This document shows, one piece after another, positions 1 through 11,579 of a stretch of DNA of 64,000 nucleotides. Source of the stretch: Arachis hypogaea (Eukaryota > Streptophyta > Magnoliopsida > Fabales > Fabaceae); the NCBI RefSeq assembly GCF_003086295.3, contig NC_092040.1, positions 61,979,559 to 62,043,558 on the forward strand, read 5' to 3'. The position numbers were made by a program, and so were the translations under genes. Each line of letters opens with the position of its first letter. Position 1 is the stretch's first letter. The notes under the pieces are model-generated. The model did not search any database. It saw nothing but the letters and a program-made list of their open reading frames with translations, and was not told where the DNA came from.

Positions 1-1237
1 CAGTGGTGCTTGCCATGTATTAGGCTCGCGCTTGTCGAAGACGCTTCTTGGTGAACGTGACTACGAGCATGGTGCACGAGCGTGACACTTCCATGAGAGC
101 CTATGAGCATGAAGGAGAGTGCCATGTTGTTGGGCACTTGTTCTTGCTAGCATGGAGGAGAGCGCCATTGAGAGCGCTAGGTTGCTGGGCGCTTGTAACA
201 TGAGCGCCCAAGTGGGTGCCAAAAAAACTTGATGGCAGGTGTGCCTCTTGCTTGGTGATGGGTGCTTGCCCATGAGTGCTAGTGGAGAACGCAGGCACTT
301 GGTGCTGTCAAAGGCGCTTACTAGCGAGCGTAAATGCGAGCTTAAGGGCAAGCACTGAGGTGTGCGTGGTTGAGACACTTTGTTTCTGGTACTCATGGGG
401 CAAGTGTGGGAACGAGCGCTGCCTCTTGTTGCTGGCGCTCATGGATGAGCGGCCAAGTGAGCGCTACTCTTGTAGCTGGCACTTCCCACTTTGAGGGCTG
501 CCCCATTCTTTGTGAGCGCTGTTTCTTGCTTGATGATGGGCGCTTGCCAAAGTGAGTGCCCAAAGGAGCGCTGCCCTCTTACCAATTCCAACGATCAATC
601 TTCAGCTTCAAGAGAAAGTGTCTAGTTGGCAAGAGCTTCCACTCTTTATTTGGGCATTGTTTTTGTAGGGCGCCCTTGGATTTGGGCACTGCCAACGCCC
701 AAGTTTTTCTTGATGAATCAAATATTCATGCTTCTTTGGAATAACAGCCCCTTATTTGGGCATTAACAACACCTATTTAAGAGCATGTCACCTTGAAAGT
801 GAGCAAGCATTATGTTACCAGTGTCCCAATTTAAGAAGGCACTTGTGGTTGGCCTTGGATGCTCTAATGATTTTATATAAAATGCATACCTTAATGATTT
901 AATAATATTGCTTTCATGCATTTTATATAACTCATTAATAAAATTAGCATGCATGTTGCCTTCTTCTATAAGTGCCAATAACGACAATGTATGAAAGTAA
1001 GCAAGTAGTATGTTGCTAGGGCCCTTTTTGGCTTCCTCCAAATATTCCTATTTCCCCCTTTTGAGCTTGTGCGGTGCTTTTTGATTCTTTTTTTCTACTA
1101 ATTTTTATAGAATTAATAAATTTAAAGAAATCAATGCAATATATCACTCAAGCACAAAAACACTCAATAATTAAGCATGATTAATTAAAATTTAATGTGA
1201 AAAAGCATAGAAAAAGACAACATGAGCGCAGTCATTA
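1..1237 (-). repeat. Element B, 3' LTR (partial, cut by window start)
   Basis: From about position 60 this stretch matches 15,440-16,575, including the GAGCGCT-rich block, the AT-rich block near 880-960 and the tail near 1,130-1,220. The other copy is bounded by a primer binding site, so this is the second LTR of a minus-strand element. It ends near 1237, next to CACCAAACTTAAA and a hairpin that also precede the LTRs of elements A, C and E. Its first dinucleotide (minus strand) reads TA instead of TG, probably a point mutation. Small ORFs here have no recognisable product. Confidence 0.75.
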
Positions 1238-1652
1238 CAACACCAAACTTAAACCTTGCTTGTCCTCAAGCAAGAAAAAGAATCATGCAATAAGGTTTGA
1301 CAATCCATGGTAAGATAAATAGCAATGTAATGTTCATGGTTGGCTAGTTTTTTATGCATGCTACAATCACAAAGGAGATTTAAATGATTGATCTTTCCAT
1401 CTAGCTCATTTTGTGAAATCTTTTCTTTATGTTCCTTCTTTGAAACAAGCTTTTCATTCTCTCTTTAGCTTATCTTCTTGGGTGCTTTGCACCATTTATT
1501 GAAAGCTACGACTCTAAATGCTTTGTTTTCAAGTATTACCACTTGATACATAAGCACCACAAGCATTTAATTAAAGGACTTCTTTAAGCTCATTTGTTTC
1601 TTTTCTTTACTCTCTAATCATTGATGCTCAGAGCCTTGAGCTTTGAGGGAGT
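1238..1652 (-). other. Element B interior, fragment next to 3' LTR (non-coding)
   Basis: Non-coding. It holds CACCAAACTTAAA and the TTGCTTG/CAAGCAA hairpin at the LTR edge, then text about the words TGCTTTGCACC, CTCTAAATGCTTTGTTTTCAAG and TTGATGCTCAGAGCCTTGAG. Similar text recurs in the 3' regions of elements A, C and E. The last five bases (GGAGT) are the left target duplication of the solo LTR. No ORF is supported. Confidence 0.6.
1256..1273 (-). other. AGGA-loop hairpin before the B 3' LTR
   Basis: The 18-nt inverted repeat TTGCTTGTCCTCAAGCAA has a 7-bp stem and, on the minus strand, an AGGA loop. It is extended by C/G to 8 bp. It sits 18 bases inside the LTR edge and is followed in the element's sense by TTTAAGTTTGGTGTTG. 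The same module lies before the LTRs of A, C, D and E. Confidence 0.7.
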
Positions 1653-3135
1653 TGAAGAGAGGATTTTTGCGTGGTCTAGAATTCAGAATAAATTCCCGTT
1701 GCAAGTATAGCTTCCAGACCAACAAAAGTCCTTTCTTACAAACGTTTTGGTTGTCACAAGTAACAAACCCCTAAATAAATTAATAACTGAAGTATTTAAA
1801 CCTCGGGTCGTCTTCTCAAGAAATTATAGGGAGGTGTTCTTATTATTAGTTATGAGTCTAGTAAATTGGGGATTTTGAAAGTAAGAAAGAAGTATGTTAA
1901 ATGATAAGTAAAATAAATAAATAACTATAAAATAAACTCTTGGCAAAATATGAGAAATTGAAAGTCCTATCCTAGTTATCCTTATCGATGGTGATGAGAA
2001 TTGAGTTTTAATCCCACGTAGTTAACCTTTACTAAAGCAAAGGAAAGTCAAGTGGACTAATTAGTTTGATCCTCAGGTCCTAATCAATTCCCAAGAAAGG
2101 ACTAGAGTTATTGGAATTCAATTCAATTAGCAAAAATAGCAATTATCAATCACGATGAGTTTGATAACTCAAGAGTTACCAATTAACCAACCAAAGCCAA
2201 GAATGTAGAAAGCTAAATTAAAATCATATATCTGAAAACATCTCAATAATGTGTATTAAATAAGAAAATCAATCATAACATGAAAAGTTCATAAGCCAAT
2301 TGGGCAACACAAATCAGATACAAATGAAAGCATCAGAGTAAATGAAAGTAGAAGAGAAACATAAATTATTGAACCTGGTATGAAGAAACAACCCTAATGA
2401 CTAAAAAAAATCCTAAATCCTAATCTTAAGAGCGCGGAGAGAACGTCTCTCTCTAAAAACTACATCTAAAAACCTAAAATTGAGTAATGATTGAATGAAT
2501 TGATTCTGCTCCACTCCCAGCCTCTAATCTGTGTTTTCTGGGCTGAGAACTGGGTCAAAACAGCCCAGAAGTCACTCCCAGTGCTTTCTGGTCCGTACAA
2601 GTCGCGGCATAGTGACGCGGAGGCGTCATCCACGCATTTGCGTGGATTGAAGTTCGCAGATGCGACGCGTCCGCGTGAAGCGCGTGTTCGCGTCGCTTAT
2701 CTGTATGGCCACTATGGCAAATTATATATCAAATCGAAGCCCCGGACGTTAGCTTTCCAACGCAACTAGAACTGCATCATTTGGACCTCTGTAGCTCAAG
2801 TTATGATCATTTTAGTGCGAGAGGATCAGGCTGACAGCTTTGCAGTTCCTTCAACTTCTTGTATTCCTTCCACTTTTGCATGCTTCCTTTCCATCCTCTG
2901 AGCCAATCCTGCCCTGTAATCTCTAAAATCACTTAACACACATATCAAGGCATCTAATGGTAATAAGAGAGGATTAATATTAGCAAATATAAGGCCAAAG
3001 AAGCATGTTTTCAATCATAGCACAAACTCAGGAAGGAGAATGTAAAATCATGCAAATCATATGAATAAGTGTATGAAAGATTGATAAAACCCACTCAATT
3101 AAGCACAAGATAAACCATAAAATAGTGGTTTATCA
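1653..3135 (-). repeat. Solo LTR of a TGATAAACC-type element
   Basis: On the minus strand this 1,483-bp unit starts TGATAAACCAC and ends in CA. The 5-bp repeat GGAGT flanks it exactly (1648-1652 and 3136-3140). Its end region, containing GGGTTTGTTAC and the GCAAC..GAATT stretch, is a diverged relative of the D LTRs (17,807-19,367). No PBS, PPT, interior or second LTR adjoins it, so it is a solo LTR left by unequal recombination between the two LTRs of an older insertion. ORFs inside it have no recognised function. Confidence 0.9.
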
Positions 3136-3408
3136 GGAGTGCTTTGCACTTGAGTCTAGCCTTGACTCTAAATGTTTTGTTTTCAAGCTTTTGGCTTGAT
3201 ACATAAACACCATAAGTACTTGACAAATGAATTGTCATTGATGCTCAAAGCCTTCAGCTTTCTCATTCTTTCCCTTTTTTTTCTTGCCTTATTTGCATTT
3301 GCTTCTTCAAGGTTTTCATGATTTAAAAAATTTATAAAATGTTCTAGATGAAAACTTCAATTAAACAAATTCAAATGCAATTGAGCAACAAAAATCATGC
3401 TAGGTTTC
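3136..3408 (-). other. Element B interior, fragment between solo LTR and element A
   Basis: Non-coding continuation of B. It starts with the right GGAGT duplication of the solo LTR and ends with GTTTC (3404-3408), the left target duplication of element A. It carries another copy of the TGCTTTGCACTT and TTGATGCTCAAAGCCTTCAG words seen near 1,480-1,640, so the B interior contained an internal duplication. No gene seen. Confidence 0.6.
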
Positions 3409-4913
3409 TGGTGCACGAAATTGCAATCACACTTTTGCAATTCTGCACAACTAACCAGCAAGTGCACTGGGTCACCCAAGTAATACCTTACGTGAGTAAG
3501 GGTTGATCCCATGGAGATTGTCGGCTTGAAGCAAGCTATGGTTATCTTGTAACTCTTAGTCAGGATATCAATAATTATCAGGTTTAATTGTGAAAAGTAA
3601 AAGAACATGAAATAAGTACTTGTTTTGCAGTAATGGAGAACAGGTTGAGGTTTTGGAGATGCTCTATCTTCTGAATCTCTGCTTTCCTACTGTCTTCTTC
3701 TTCATGCACGCAAGACTCCTTCCATGGCAAGCTGTATGTAGGGTTTCACTGTTGTCAATGGCTACCTCCCATCCTCTCAGTGAAAATGTTCAACGTGCTC
3801 TGTCACAGCACGGCTAATCATCTGTCGGTTCTCAATCAGGTTGGAATAGAATTCAGTGATTCTTTTGCGTCTGTCACCAAGAGTTTGAAGCTCGTCACAA
3901 TCATTCAATCCTTGAATCCTACTCAGAATACCACAGACAAGGTTTAGACCTTCCAGATTCTCTTGAATGCCGCCATCAGTTCTAGCTTATTCCACGAAGA
4001 TTCTTATTAAAGAATCCAAGAGATATCTACTCAATCTAAAGTAGAACGGAGGTGGTTGTCAGGTACACGTTCATAGGTGAGAATGATGATGAGTGTCACG
4101 GATCATCACATTCATCAAGTTTAGGAGCAAGTGATATCTTAGAATAGAAGCAAGCGTGATTGAATGAAAAACAGTAGTAATTGCATTAATCCATCAAGAC
4201 ACAGCAGAGCTCCTCACCCTCAACCATGGGGTTTAGAGACTCATGCCATAGAAGATACAATAAGAAACGTGTAAAGTGTCATGAGGTAGAGATACAATAT
4301 CAAAAGGTCCTATTAATAGTGAACTAGTAACCTAGGGCATACAGAAATGAGTAAATAACAAAAAATCCACTTCCGAGGTCCACTTGGTGTGTGCTTGGGC
4401 TGAGCATTGAAGCTTTCATGTGTAGAGACTTTTCTGGAGTTAAACGCCAGCTTTTATGCCAGTTTGGGCGTTTAACTCCAATTTTTGTGCCAGTTCCGGC
4501 GTTAAACGCCGGGAATTCTGAAGCTGATTTACAACGCCGGTTTGGGCCATCAAATCTCGAGCAAAGTATGGATTATTATACATTGCTGGTAAGCCCAGGA
4601 TGTCTACTTTACAACGCAATTGAGAGCGCACCAATTGGGCTTCTGTAGCTCCAGAAAATCTACTTCGAGTGCAAGGAGGTCAGAATCCAACAGCATCTGC
4701 AGTCCTTTTCAGCCTCTGAATCAGATTTTGCTCAGGTCCCTCAATTTCAGCCAGAAAATACCTGAAATCACAGAAAAACACACAAACTCATAGTAAAGCC
4801 CAGAAAAGTGAATTTTAACTAAAAACTAATAAAAATTTAATAAAAACTAACTAAAACATACTAAAAACATACTAAAAACAATGCCAAAAAGCGTATAAAT
4901 TATCCGCTCATCA
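3409..4913 (-). repeat. Element A 3' LTR
   Basis: On the minus strand it starts TGATGAGCGGATAATTTATA and ends GTGCACCA. It is a close copy of 11603-13123. It lacks about 16 bases near 3,885 (a stretch with CGCCCAGC) that the other copy keeps; C-type LTRs also carry CGCCCAGC there, so this is a deletion in this copy. A block of GGCGTTTAAC/GTTAAACGCC half-palindromes lies at 4,436-4,512. A TATTAATA box-like motif is near 4,322 on the minus strand. Confidence 0.95.
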
Positions 4914-5837
4914 CAACACCAAACTTAAATTGTTGCTTGTCCTCAAGCAACTGAAAATCAAATAAGATAAAAAGAAGAAAATATGCAATGAATTCCAAAA
5001 TCATCTATGAAGATCAGTGTTAATTAGATGAGTGAGGCTTTTAGCTTTTTGCCTCTGAACAGTTTTGGCATCTCACTCTATCCTTTGAAATTCAGAATGA
5101 TTGACTTTTATAGGAACTCAGAATCCAGATAGTGTTATTGACTCTCCTAGTTAAGTATGATGATTCTTGAACACAGCTACTTTATGAGTCTTGGCCGTGG
5201 CCCAAAGCACTCTGTCTTCCAGTATTACCACCGGATACATACATGCCATAGACACATAACTGGGTGAACCTTTTCAGATTGTGACTCAGCTTTGCTAGAG
5301 TTCCCAATTAGAGGTGTCTAGGGTTCTTAAGCACACTCTTATTTGCCTTGGATCACGACTTTATCATTATTATTTTTTTTCTTTTTCTTTTTCCCCTTTC
5401 TTTTTTCGTTTTTTTCTTTTTTTTTTGTATTCACTGCTTTTTCTTGCTTCAAGAATCAATTATATGATTTTTCAGATCATCAAATAGCATTTCTCCTTTT
5501 CCATCATTCTTTCAAGAGCCAACAATTTTAACATTCATGAACCACAAATTCAAGAGACATATGCACTGTTCAAACATACATTCAGAAACCAAAAGTATTG
5601 CCACCACATCAAAATAATTAGTCTGTTATAAAATTCAGAATTCATGCAATTCCTCTCTTTTTCAATTAAGAACATTTTTTCATTTAAGAAAGGTGATGGA
5701 TTCATAGGACATTCATAACTTTAAGGCATAGACACTAAGACACTAATGATCATAAGACACAAACATAGATAAACATAAGCATAAAAATTTGAAAAACAGA
5801 AAAACAAAGAACAATGAGATTAAAGAACGGGTCCACC
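4914..5837 (-). other. Element A 3' untranslated region
   Basis: Non-coding on the element strand. It carries the PPT-side motif TTTAAGTTTGGTGTTG next to the LTR and the AGGA-loop hairpin. A long purine tract on the minus strand (5,360-5,430) is seen as T/C runs on the plus strand. The stretch around 5,040-5,260 matches the 3' regions of C (41,220-41,480) and E (54,100-54,360), so the three elements share this tail. The plus-strand ORF at 5343-5531 is only the shadow of the T-rich tract. Confidence 0.7.
4933..4950 (-). other. AGGA-loop hairpin before the A 3' LTR
   Basis: TTGCTTGTCCTCAAGCAA (plus strand) forms a 7-bp stem, 8 bp with the flanking G/C, and an AGGA loop in the sense strand. It lies 19 bases from the LTR, with TTTAAGTTTGGTGTTG between. 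Same place and shape as in B, C, D and E. Confidence 0.75.
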
Positions 5838-6245
5838 TTAGTGATGGCGGCTTGTTCTTCCTGTTGAAGATCTTATGGAGTGCTTGAGCTCCTCAATGTC
5901 TCTTCCTTTTCTTTGTTGCTCCTCTCTCATGATTCTTTGATCTTCTCTAATTTCACGGAGGAGGATGGAATGTTCTTGGTGCTCCACCCTTAGTTGTCCC
6001 ATGTTAGAACTCAATTCTCCTAGGGAGGTGTTGATTTGCTCCCAATAGTTTTGTGGAGGGAAGTGCATCCCTTGAGGCATCTCAGGGATTTCATGATGAG
6101 GTATTTGATCAAGCTCTTGTTTGCTCTATCCTTTTTCTTAGTGATGAGCTTTTGAGATGAATCTCTCCATCTCCTATGACTCGGAGGTGGAAGCTTTTGC
6201 CTTCCCATTCCTCTTTCTAGAGGTTTCTCTGGCCTTAGATGCCAT
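5838..6245 (-). pseudogene. Downstream ORF of element A, internally deleted
   Basis: On the minus strand an ATG at 6245 opens a reading frame starting MASKARETSRK, homologous to the downstream ORF of E (MAPKAGETSRK at 52235). After about 35 codons the frame jumps to the C-terminal part (MPQGMHFPPQNYWEQ onward), which forms a coiled-coil-like charged tail ending in RTSRHH. About 715 bp present in E are missing. In E the deleted piece is bracketed by two copies of AAGCCCATCA, which suggests a repeat-mediated deletion. There is also an in-frame TAG soon after the start. By analogy with E and C the full protein would be the putative plant transposon protein type (PF20167-like); its role is not known. 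Confidence 0.75.
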
Positions 6246-6300
6246 AAATGGTTATGGAAAAACAAAAAGCAATGCTTTTACCACACCAAACTTAGAAGGT

Positions 6301-6318
6301 TTGCTCGTCCTCGAGCAA
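6301..6318 (-). other. AGGA-loop hairpin upstream of the A downstream ORF
   Basis: TTGCTCGTCCTCGAGCAA on the plus strand. It has the same 7-bp stem and loop as the copy at 4933-4950, but one T-A pair is replaced by C-G, a compensatory change. It is followed in the element sense by CTAAGTTTGGTGTGG (about 6281-6295) and then the ORF start at 6245. Confidence 0.7.
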
Positions 6319-6529
6319 AAGAAGAAAGAAAGGAGTAGAAGAAGAAGAAAATGGAGGAGATGGAGAAGTAGTGTGTATGATGTGTGAAAATGAAGGGGTA
6401 AAGATGGGTTTATATAGGGGTGGAGAGAGGGGTAGGGTAGGTGGGCATCCTGTGGGGTCCACAGATCCTGAGGTGTTAAGGATAATTCATCCCTGCACCA
6501 AGTAGCGAGCAAAAATGCTCCTTCTGCCA

Positions 6530-6720
6530 ATCCTGGTGTTAAACGCCGGGTTGTTGCCCATTTCTGGCGTTTAACGCCAGCTTCTTGCCCATTCCTGGCG
6601 TTAAACGCCAGTCTGGTGCCCCTTTCTGGCGTTAAACGCCCAGAAAGGCACCAGACTGGGCGTTAAATGCCCATTTGCTATCTTCACTGGCGTTTAAATG
6701 TCAGTAAATTTTCCTCCAGA
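6530..6720 (-). repeat. Cluster of GGCGTTTAACGCC palindromes, element A spacer
   Basis: At least six imperfect copies of a palindrome with core GGCGTT(T/A)AACGCC lie between the RNase H-side sequence and the downstream ORF. Spacing is about 30-40 bases, with filler such as TTCTTGCCCATTCC. Similar clusters occur in E (39,070-39,340) and C (43,850-44,170) at the same place in the element. Confidence 0.8.
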
Positions 6721-6838
6721 GTGTGCTATTTTTCTTTCTGTTTTTCATTCTGTTTTTGCTTTTTCAATTGATTTTTTGACTTCCCATGATCATCAACCTA
6801 CAGAAAACATAAATTAAAGGAAAATAGATAAATATAAC

Positions 6839-6856
6839 ATTGGGTTACCTCCCAAC
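6839..6856 (-). other. Post-pol hairpin, element A
   Basis: On the minus strand GTTGGGAGGTAACCCAAT can fold into a stem TTGGG/CCCAA, plus a possible G-U closing pair, with loop AGGTAA. It is preceded by AAAGAAGCGCTT. The equivalent hairpin occurs in C (44311-44328), E (38907-38924) and, with a different stem sequence, D (21235-21252). Confidence 0.7.
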
Positions 6857-6929
6857 AAGCGCTTCTTTAATGTCAGTAGCTTGACAGTGGGCTCTCAGGG
6901 AGCCTCACAGATACTCAGAGCCATGTTGG

Positions 6930-7040
6930 AACCTCCCAACACCAAACTTAGAGTTTGAATGTAGGGGTTCAACACCAAACTTAGAAGTTGGTTGTGGCCT
7001 CCCAACACCAAACTTAGAGTTTGATTATGGGGGCTCTGTT
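6930..7040 (-). repeat. Tandem CACCAAACTTAGA repeats, element A
   Basis: Three copies of AACACCAAACTTAGA separated by GTTTGAATG- or GGCCTCCC-type filler. On the minus strand this is the same tandem block that encodes repeated PNSKFGV units at the end of the protease ORF of E (38,736-38,830). In A it follows directly after the recombination junction near 7,100. Confidence 0.75.
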
Positions 7041-7107
7041 TGACTCTGGTTTGAGAGAAGTTCTTCATGCTTCCTCTCCATGGTTACAGAAGGAGAACCT
7101 TGAACTG

Positions 7108-9724
7108 TCTGCAAGCCACAGAGTTTCCTGAATAGCAAACAATTGCTCATCTGGAAAGGTTTTAGAGATCTCAGTAGGAGGGAGGGATGCTCCTGCTACT
7201 GGTTCTATCCGGGACAGGTGATCAACTACTTGATTCTCTGTCCCTTTTCTGTCTCTTATTTCTATATCAAACTCTTACAGAAGCAACACCCATCTTATGA
7301 GCCTGGGTTTTGAATCCTGCTTTGTGAGTAGATATTTAAGAGCAGCATGGTCAGTGTACACAATCACTTTTGATCCTACTAAATAAGATCTGAACTTGTC
7401 AATGGCATAAACTACTGCAAGTAACTCCTTTTTTGTGGTTGTGTAGTTCTTCTATGCATCATTTAGAATACTGCTGCCATAATAAATGACGTGCAGAAGC
7501 TTGTTATGCCTTTGTCCCAATACTGCACCAATGGCATGGTCACTGGCATCACACATTAGTTCGAATGGCAGTGTCCAGTCTGGTGCAGAGATAACTGGTG
7601 CTGTGACCAGCTTAGCCTTTAGAAGGTCAAACGCCTGCAGACACTCCTTATCAAAGATAAATGGTGTGTCTGCAGCTAGCAGATTACTCAGAGGTTTTGC
7701 AATTTTTGAAAAATCCTTTATAAACCTTCTGTAGAATCTTGCATGCCCCAAAAAGCTTCTAATTGCCTTAACATTGGTAGGTGGTGGTAATTTTTCAATT
7801 ACTTCAACTTTAGCTTGATCCACCTTTATTCCGTTGTTTGAAATTTTATGCCCAAGGACAATCCCTTCAGTCACCATAAAGTGACATTTTTCCAGTTTAA
7901 AACTAGGTTGGTCTCTTGGCATCTTTTCAGAACAAGTGCTAGATGGTTAAGGCAGGAGCTGAATGAGTCTCCAAATACTGAAAGGTCATCCATGAAAACT
8001 TCCAAAAATTTCTCTACCATATCTGAGAAGATAGAGAGCATGCACCTCTGAAAGGTTGCAGGTGCATTGCACAGACCAAAAGGCATCCTTCTGTAGGCAA
8101 ATACTCTAGAAGGACATGTAAATGTTGTTTTCTCTTGGTCCTGAGGATCTACTGCAATTTGGTTGTAACCTGAATAGCCATCCAAAAAGCAGTAGTATTC
8201 ATGACCTGCTAGTCTCTCTAGCATCTGGTATATGAATGGTAAAGGAAAATGATCCTTTCTGGTGACTGTATTGAGCCTTCTGTAGTCAATACACATACGT
8301 CACCCTGTAACTGTTCTTGTAGGAACCAGTTCATTCTTTTCATTATGAACCACTGTCATGCCTCCCTTCTTGGGGACAACGTGGACAGGGCTCACCCAGG
8401 GGCTATTTGAAATAGGATAAATAATCCCAGCCTCTAGTAACTTAGTGACCTCTTTCTGCACCACCTCCTTCATGGTTGGATTTAGCCGCCTCTGTGGTTG
8501 AACCACTGGCTTAGCATCATCCTCCAATAGGATTTTGTGCATGCATCTTGCTGGGCTAATGCCCTTAAGATCACTTATGGACCACCCAAGAGTTGTCTTG
8601 TGTGTCCTTAGCACTTGAATTAGTGCTTCCTCTTCCTGTGGATTTAAAGCAGAGCTTATGATCACTGGAAAAGTGTCACCTTTTCCCAGTAATGCATATT
8701 TCAGGGATGGTGGTAGTGGTTTGAGCTCGGGTTTAGGAGGTTTATCCTCTTCCTGAGGAATTTTCAGAGGTTCTTTTATTTCCTCTGGTTCCTCCAAATC
8801 AGGCTGAACATCTTTAAAGATGTCCTCTAGTTCTGATTCGAGACTCTCAGTCATATTGATCTCTTCCACCAAGGAGTCAATAATATCAACGCTCATGCAG
8901 TCATTTGATGTGTCTGGATGCTGCATAGTTTTGACAATATTTAACTTGAACTCATCCTCATTGACTCTCTGGGTTACTTCCCCTTTTTGGACATTAATGA
9001 GGGTTAGTCCAGTTGCTAGGAAGGGTCTTCCTAGAATGAGGGTTGCACTCTTGTGCTCCTCCATTTCTAGCACTACAAAGTCAGTGGGAAAGGCGAATGG
9101 CCCAACCTTGACAATCATGTCCTCAATTATGCCTGATGGGTATTTAATGGAGCCATCAGCAAGTTAAAGACATATCCAGGTTGGTTTGACCTCTTCAGTC
9201 AAGCCGAGCTTTCTGATAGTGGATGCAGGGATTAGGTTGATACTTGCCCCAAGGTCACATAGAGCTGTCTTGGTACAAGCACCTTCTAATGTGCATGGTA
9301 TTAGAAAGCTTCCTGGATCTTTAAGCTTCTCTGGTAAGCTTTTCAGAATGACTGCACTGCATTCTTCAGTGAGAAAAACTTTTTTAGTTTCTCTCCAATC
9401 CTTCTTATGACTTAAGATCTCTTTCATGAACTTAGCATAAGAGGGTATTTGCTCAAGTGCCTCTGCAAATGGGATTTTTATCTCAAGAGTCCTGAGATAA
9501 TCTGCAAAGCGGGCAAATTGTTTATCCTGTTCCGCTTAGCGGAGTTTCTGAGGATAAGGCATTTTGGCTTTATATTCTTCAACCTTAGTTGTTGCAGGTT
9601 TATTTCCTACAGAAGTAGTTGGAGAAGCCTGCTTAAGGGGGTTTTTATCAGCATTTGCAAGTGTCTGACCCATTTGTGGCGTTTGAACGCCAGACTTGGC
9701 TACCCATTGGGCGTTTAACGCCAC
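7108..9724 (-). pseudogene. pol: Element A pol: protease, reverse transcriptase, RNase H (broken)
   Basis: Minus-strand remnant of a Ty3/gypsy polyprotein that made cDNA inside virus-like particles. In order: a linker region (KMPYPQKLR), an aspartic protease with CDLGASINLIP and ILGRPFLATG, an RT with [28 protein letters not shown] and the catalytic block FMDDLSVFG, then RNase H with [18 protein letters not shown] and [11 protein letters not shown]. Frame-preserving stops lie near 9,536, 9,164 and 8,300. A frameshift near 7,900 (after NLVLNW) and later stops near 7,452 complete the damage. Homology to C stops about 7,107, just after RNase H, and integrase is missing. Very similar to C throughout. 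Confidence 0.93.
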
Positions 9725-10782
9725 TTTCTTACCCTTTTCTGGCGTTTGAACGCCAGAATCATTCCTCTCTGGGCTCTTACTGTCCTCAGGGGATTTTGGG
9801 CAGTGGGTTGGTCATCCTCTGTCAGTTGTTCCTTTTTTGGCTTTCTGCTGCTTTGAGTTGAAACATTCAATGTCTTCCCACTCCTCAATTGAATAGCTTG
9901 GCATTCTTCTGTTATCTGTTTAGATAGCTGCTGTTTTGTCTGATCCAATTGTGCTTCCATATTCTAGTTAGCATTTTTAGTGTCTTGGAGCATTTCTTTA
10001 AATTCTGCTAATTGTTTTGTCATAAGAAGTAATTGCTGATTAAGTTCAACAATTTGTTCTTAAGGATTAGGATCAGTAGTAACTGCCATGGCCTCTTCTT
10101 TTAAAGAGGACTCACTGCTTGAGTATAGATGTTGATTTCTAGCAACCGTATCTATGAGCTCTTAAGCCTCTTCAATCGTCTTTCTCATGTGTATGGATCC
10201 ACCAGCTGAGTGGTCTAGAGACATCTGAGCTTTTTCTTTAAGCCCGTAGTAGAAGATGTCTAACCGTACCCACTCTGAAAATATTTCAGAGGGGCATTTC
10301 CTTAGCATACCTCTATACCTCTCCCAGGCATTATAAAGGGATTCATTATCCTCTTGTTTAAAGCCTTGGATGTCCAGCCTTAGCTGTGTCATCCTTTTTG
10401 GAGGGTAAAATTTATTCAGGAATTTGTCTGATAACTGTCTCTATATTTTTATGCTTGCTGTGGGTTGGTTATTCAACCACCTCTTAGCTTGATCTTTTAT
10501 AGCAAATGGAAACAGTAATAATCTGTAGACATCCTGATCTACCTCTTTATCACGTATTGTGTCAGTAATTTGTAAGAACTGTGCCAGAAACTCAGTAGGT
10601 TCTTCCTGTGGAAGACCGGAATACAGGCAATTTTGCTGCACCATGATAATGAGTTGAGGATTTAGCTCAAAGCTGCTTGCTTTAATGGGAGGTATACAGA
10701 TGCTACTCCCATATGCAGCCGTAATGGAGTTAGCATATGACCCCAGAGTCCTTCTGGACTGCTCAATTCCACTTAGGTCCAT
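9715..10782 (-). pseudogene. gag: Element A gag (broken)
   Basis: Minus strand, start MDLSGIEQSRRTLGSYAN. The Retrotrans_gag core is visible: ELNPQLIIMVQQN, then YRLLLFPFAIKDQAKRWLNN, followed by ESLYNAWERYRGMLRKCP and IFYYGLKEKAQMSLDHSAGG. A C-terminal stretch has CQAIQLRSGKTLN. All pieces (10441-10782, 10162-10392, 9715-9960) are in one frame broken by in-frame stops. The frame then shifts into the protease frame about 9,720. No CCHC zinc knuckle is visible. Gag would form the particle shell. Confidence 0.9.
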
Positions 10783-11579
10783 GGTGGAGAAAGGGAGATG
10801 ATGCGGATATTATTTTATTTTTTTATTTAATTAAATGTGACCGAAAATAATAAAATAAAATAAATGGAAAATAAAATAAAATTTCGAAAACTAAAAGAAA
10901 ATAAAATCAAAGCAAATTGAAAACTAAATTAATTAATTAATTAAAAAGATTTTGGAATTAGCAATTAAAAAGATATGATTGAAAATTATTTTGAAAAAGA
11001 TATGATTGAGAAGATATGATTGCAATAAAAAAAATGATTGAAAAGATATGATTGAAGAAATTAAAAAGATTTGATTTTTGAAAAAGATTTGAAAAGATCA
11101 ATTTTTGAAATTAGAATTTTGACATGACTAAAAAAAAGATATGATTTTGAAAATCTTTGACTATTTTAATGCAAATCTCAAATATTATGAGTAAAATAAG
11201 GAAATGATATTTTTTATTTTTAAATTTTAATGAGGAAAGAGAAAAACAACAAAACGACACTAAACTTAGAAATTTCAAATCAAAACAAAGAGAACAAACA
11301 AGAAAACTTTGAATGTCAAGATGAACACTAAGAACACTTTTTTTTAAATTTTTTTAAGTGAATAAAAGCACAAAAGACACCAAACTTAAAATTTTTTAGA
11401 AATCAAGAAAAGACTAAGAACATGCAAATTCGAAAAATTAAAAGAAAACAAAAGCATGCAACTGACACCAAACTTAAAATATGAAACTAAACTCAAATAA
11501 AAGACTCTAAACCAACAAAAATAAAACAGTCATAATCTAAGCAACAAGATAAACCGTTAGTTGTCCAAACTCGAACAAT
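10783..11579 (-). other. Element A 5' leader
   Basis: AT-rich non-coding leader between PBS and gag. On the plus strand it is rich in AAAGATATGATTGAAAA-type and ACACCAAACTTA-type repeats. No ORF supported. Confidence 0.65.
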
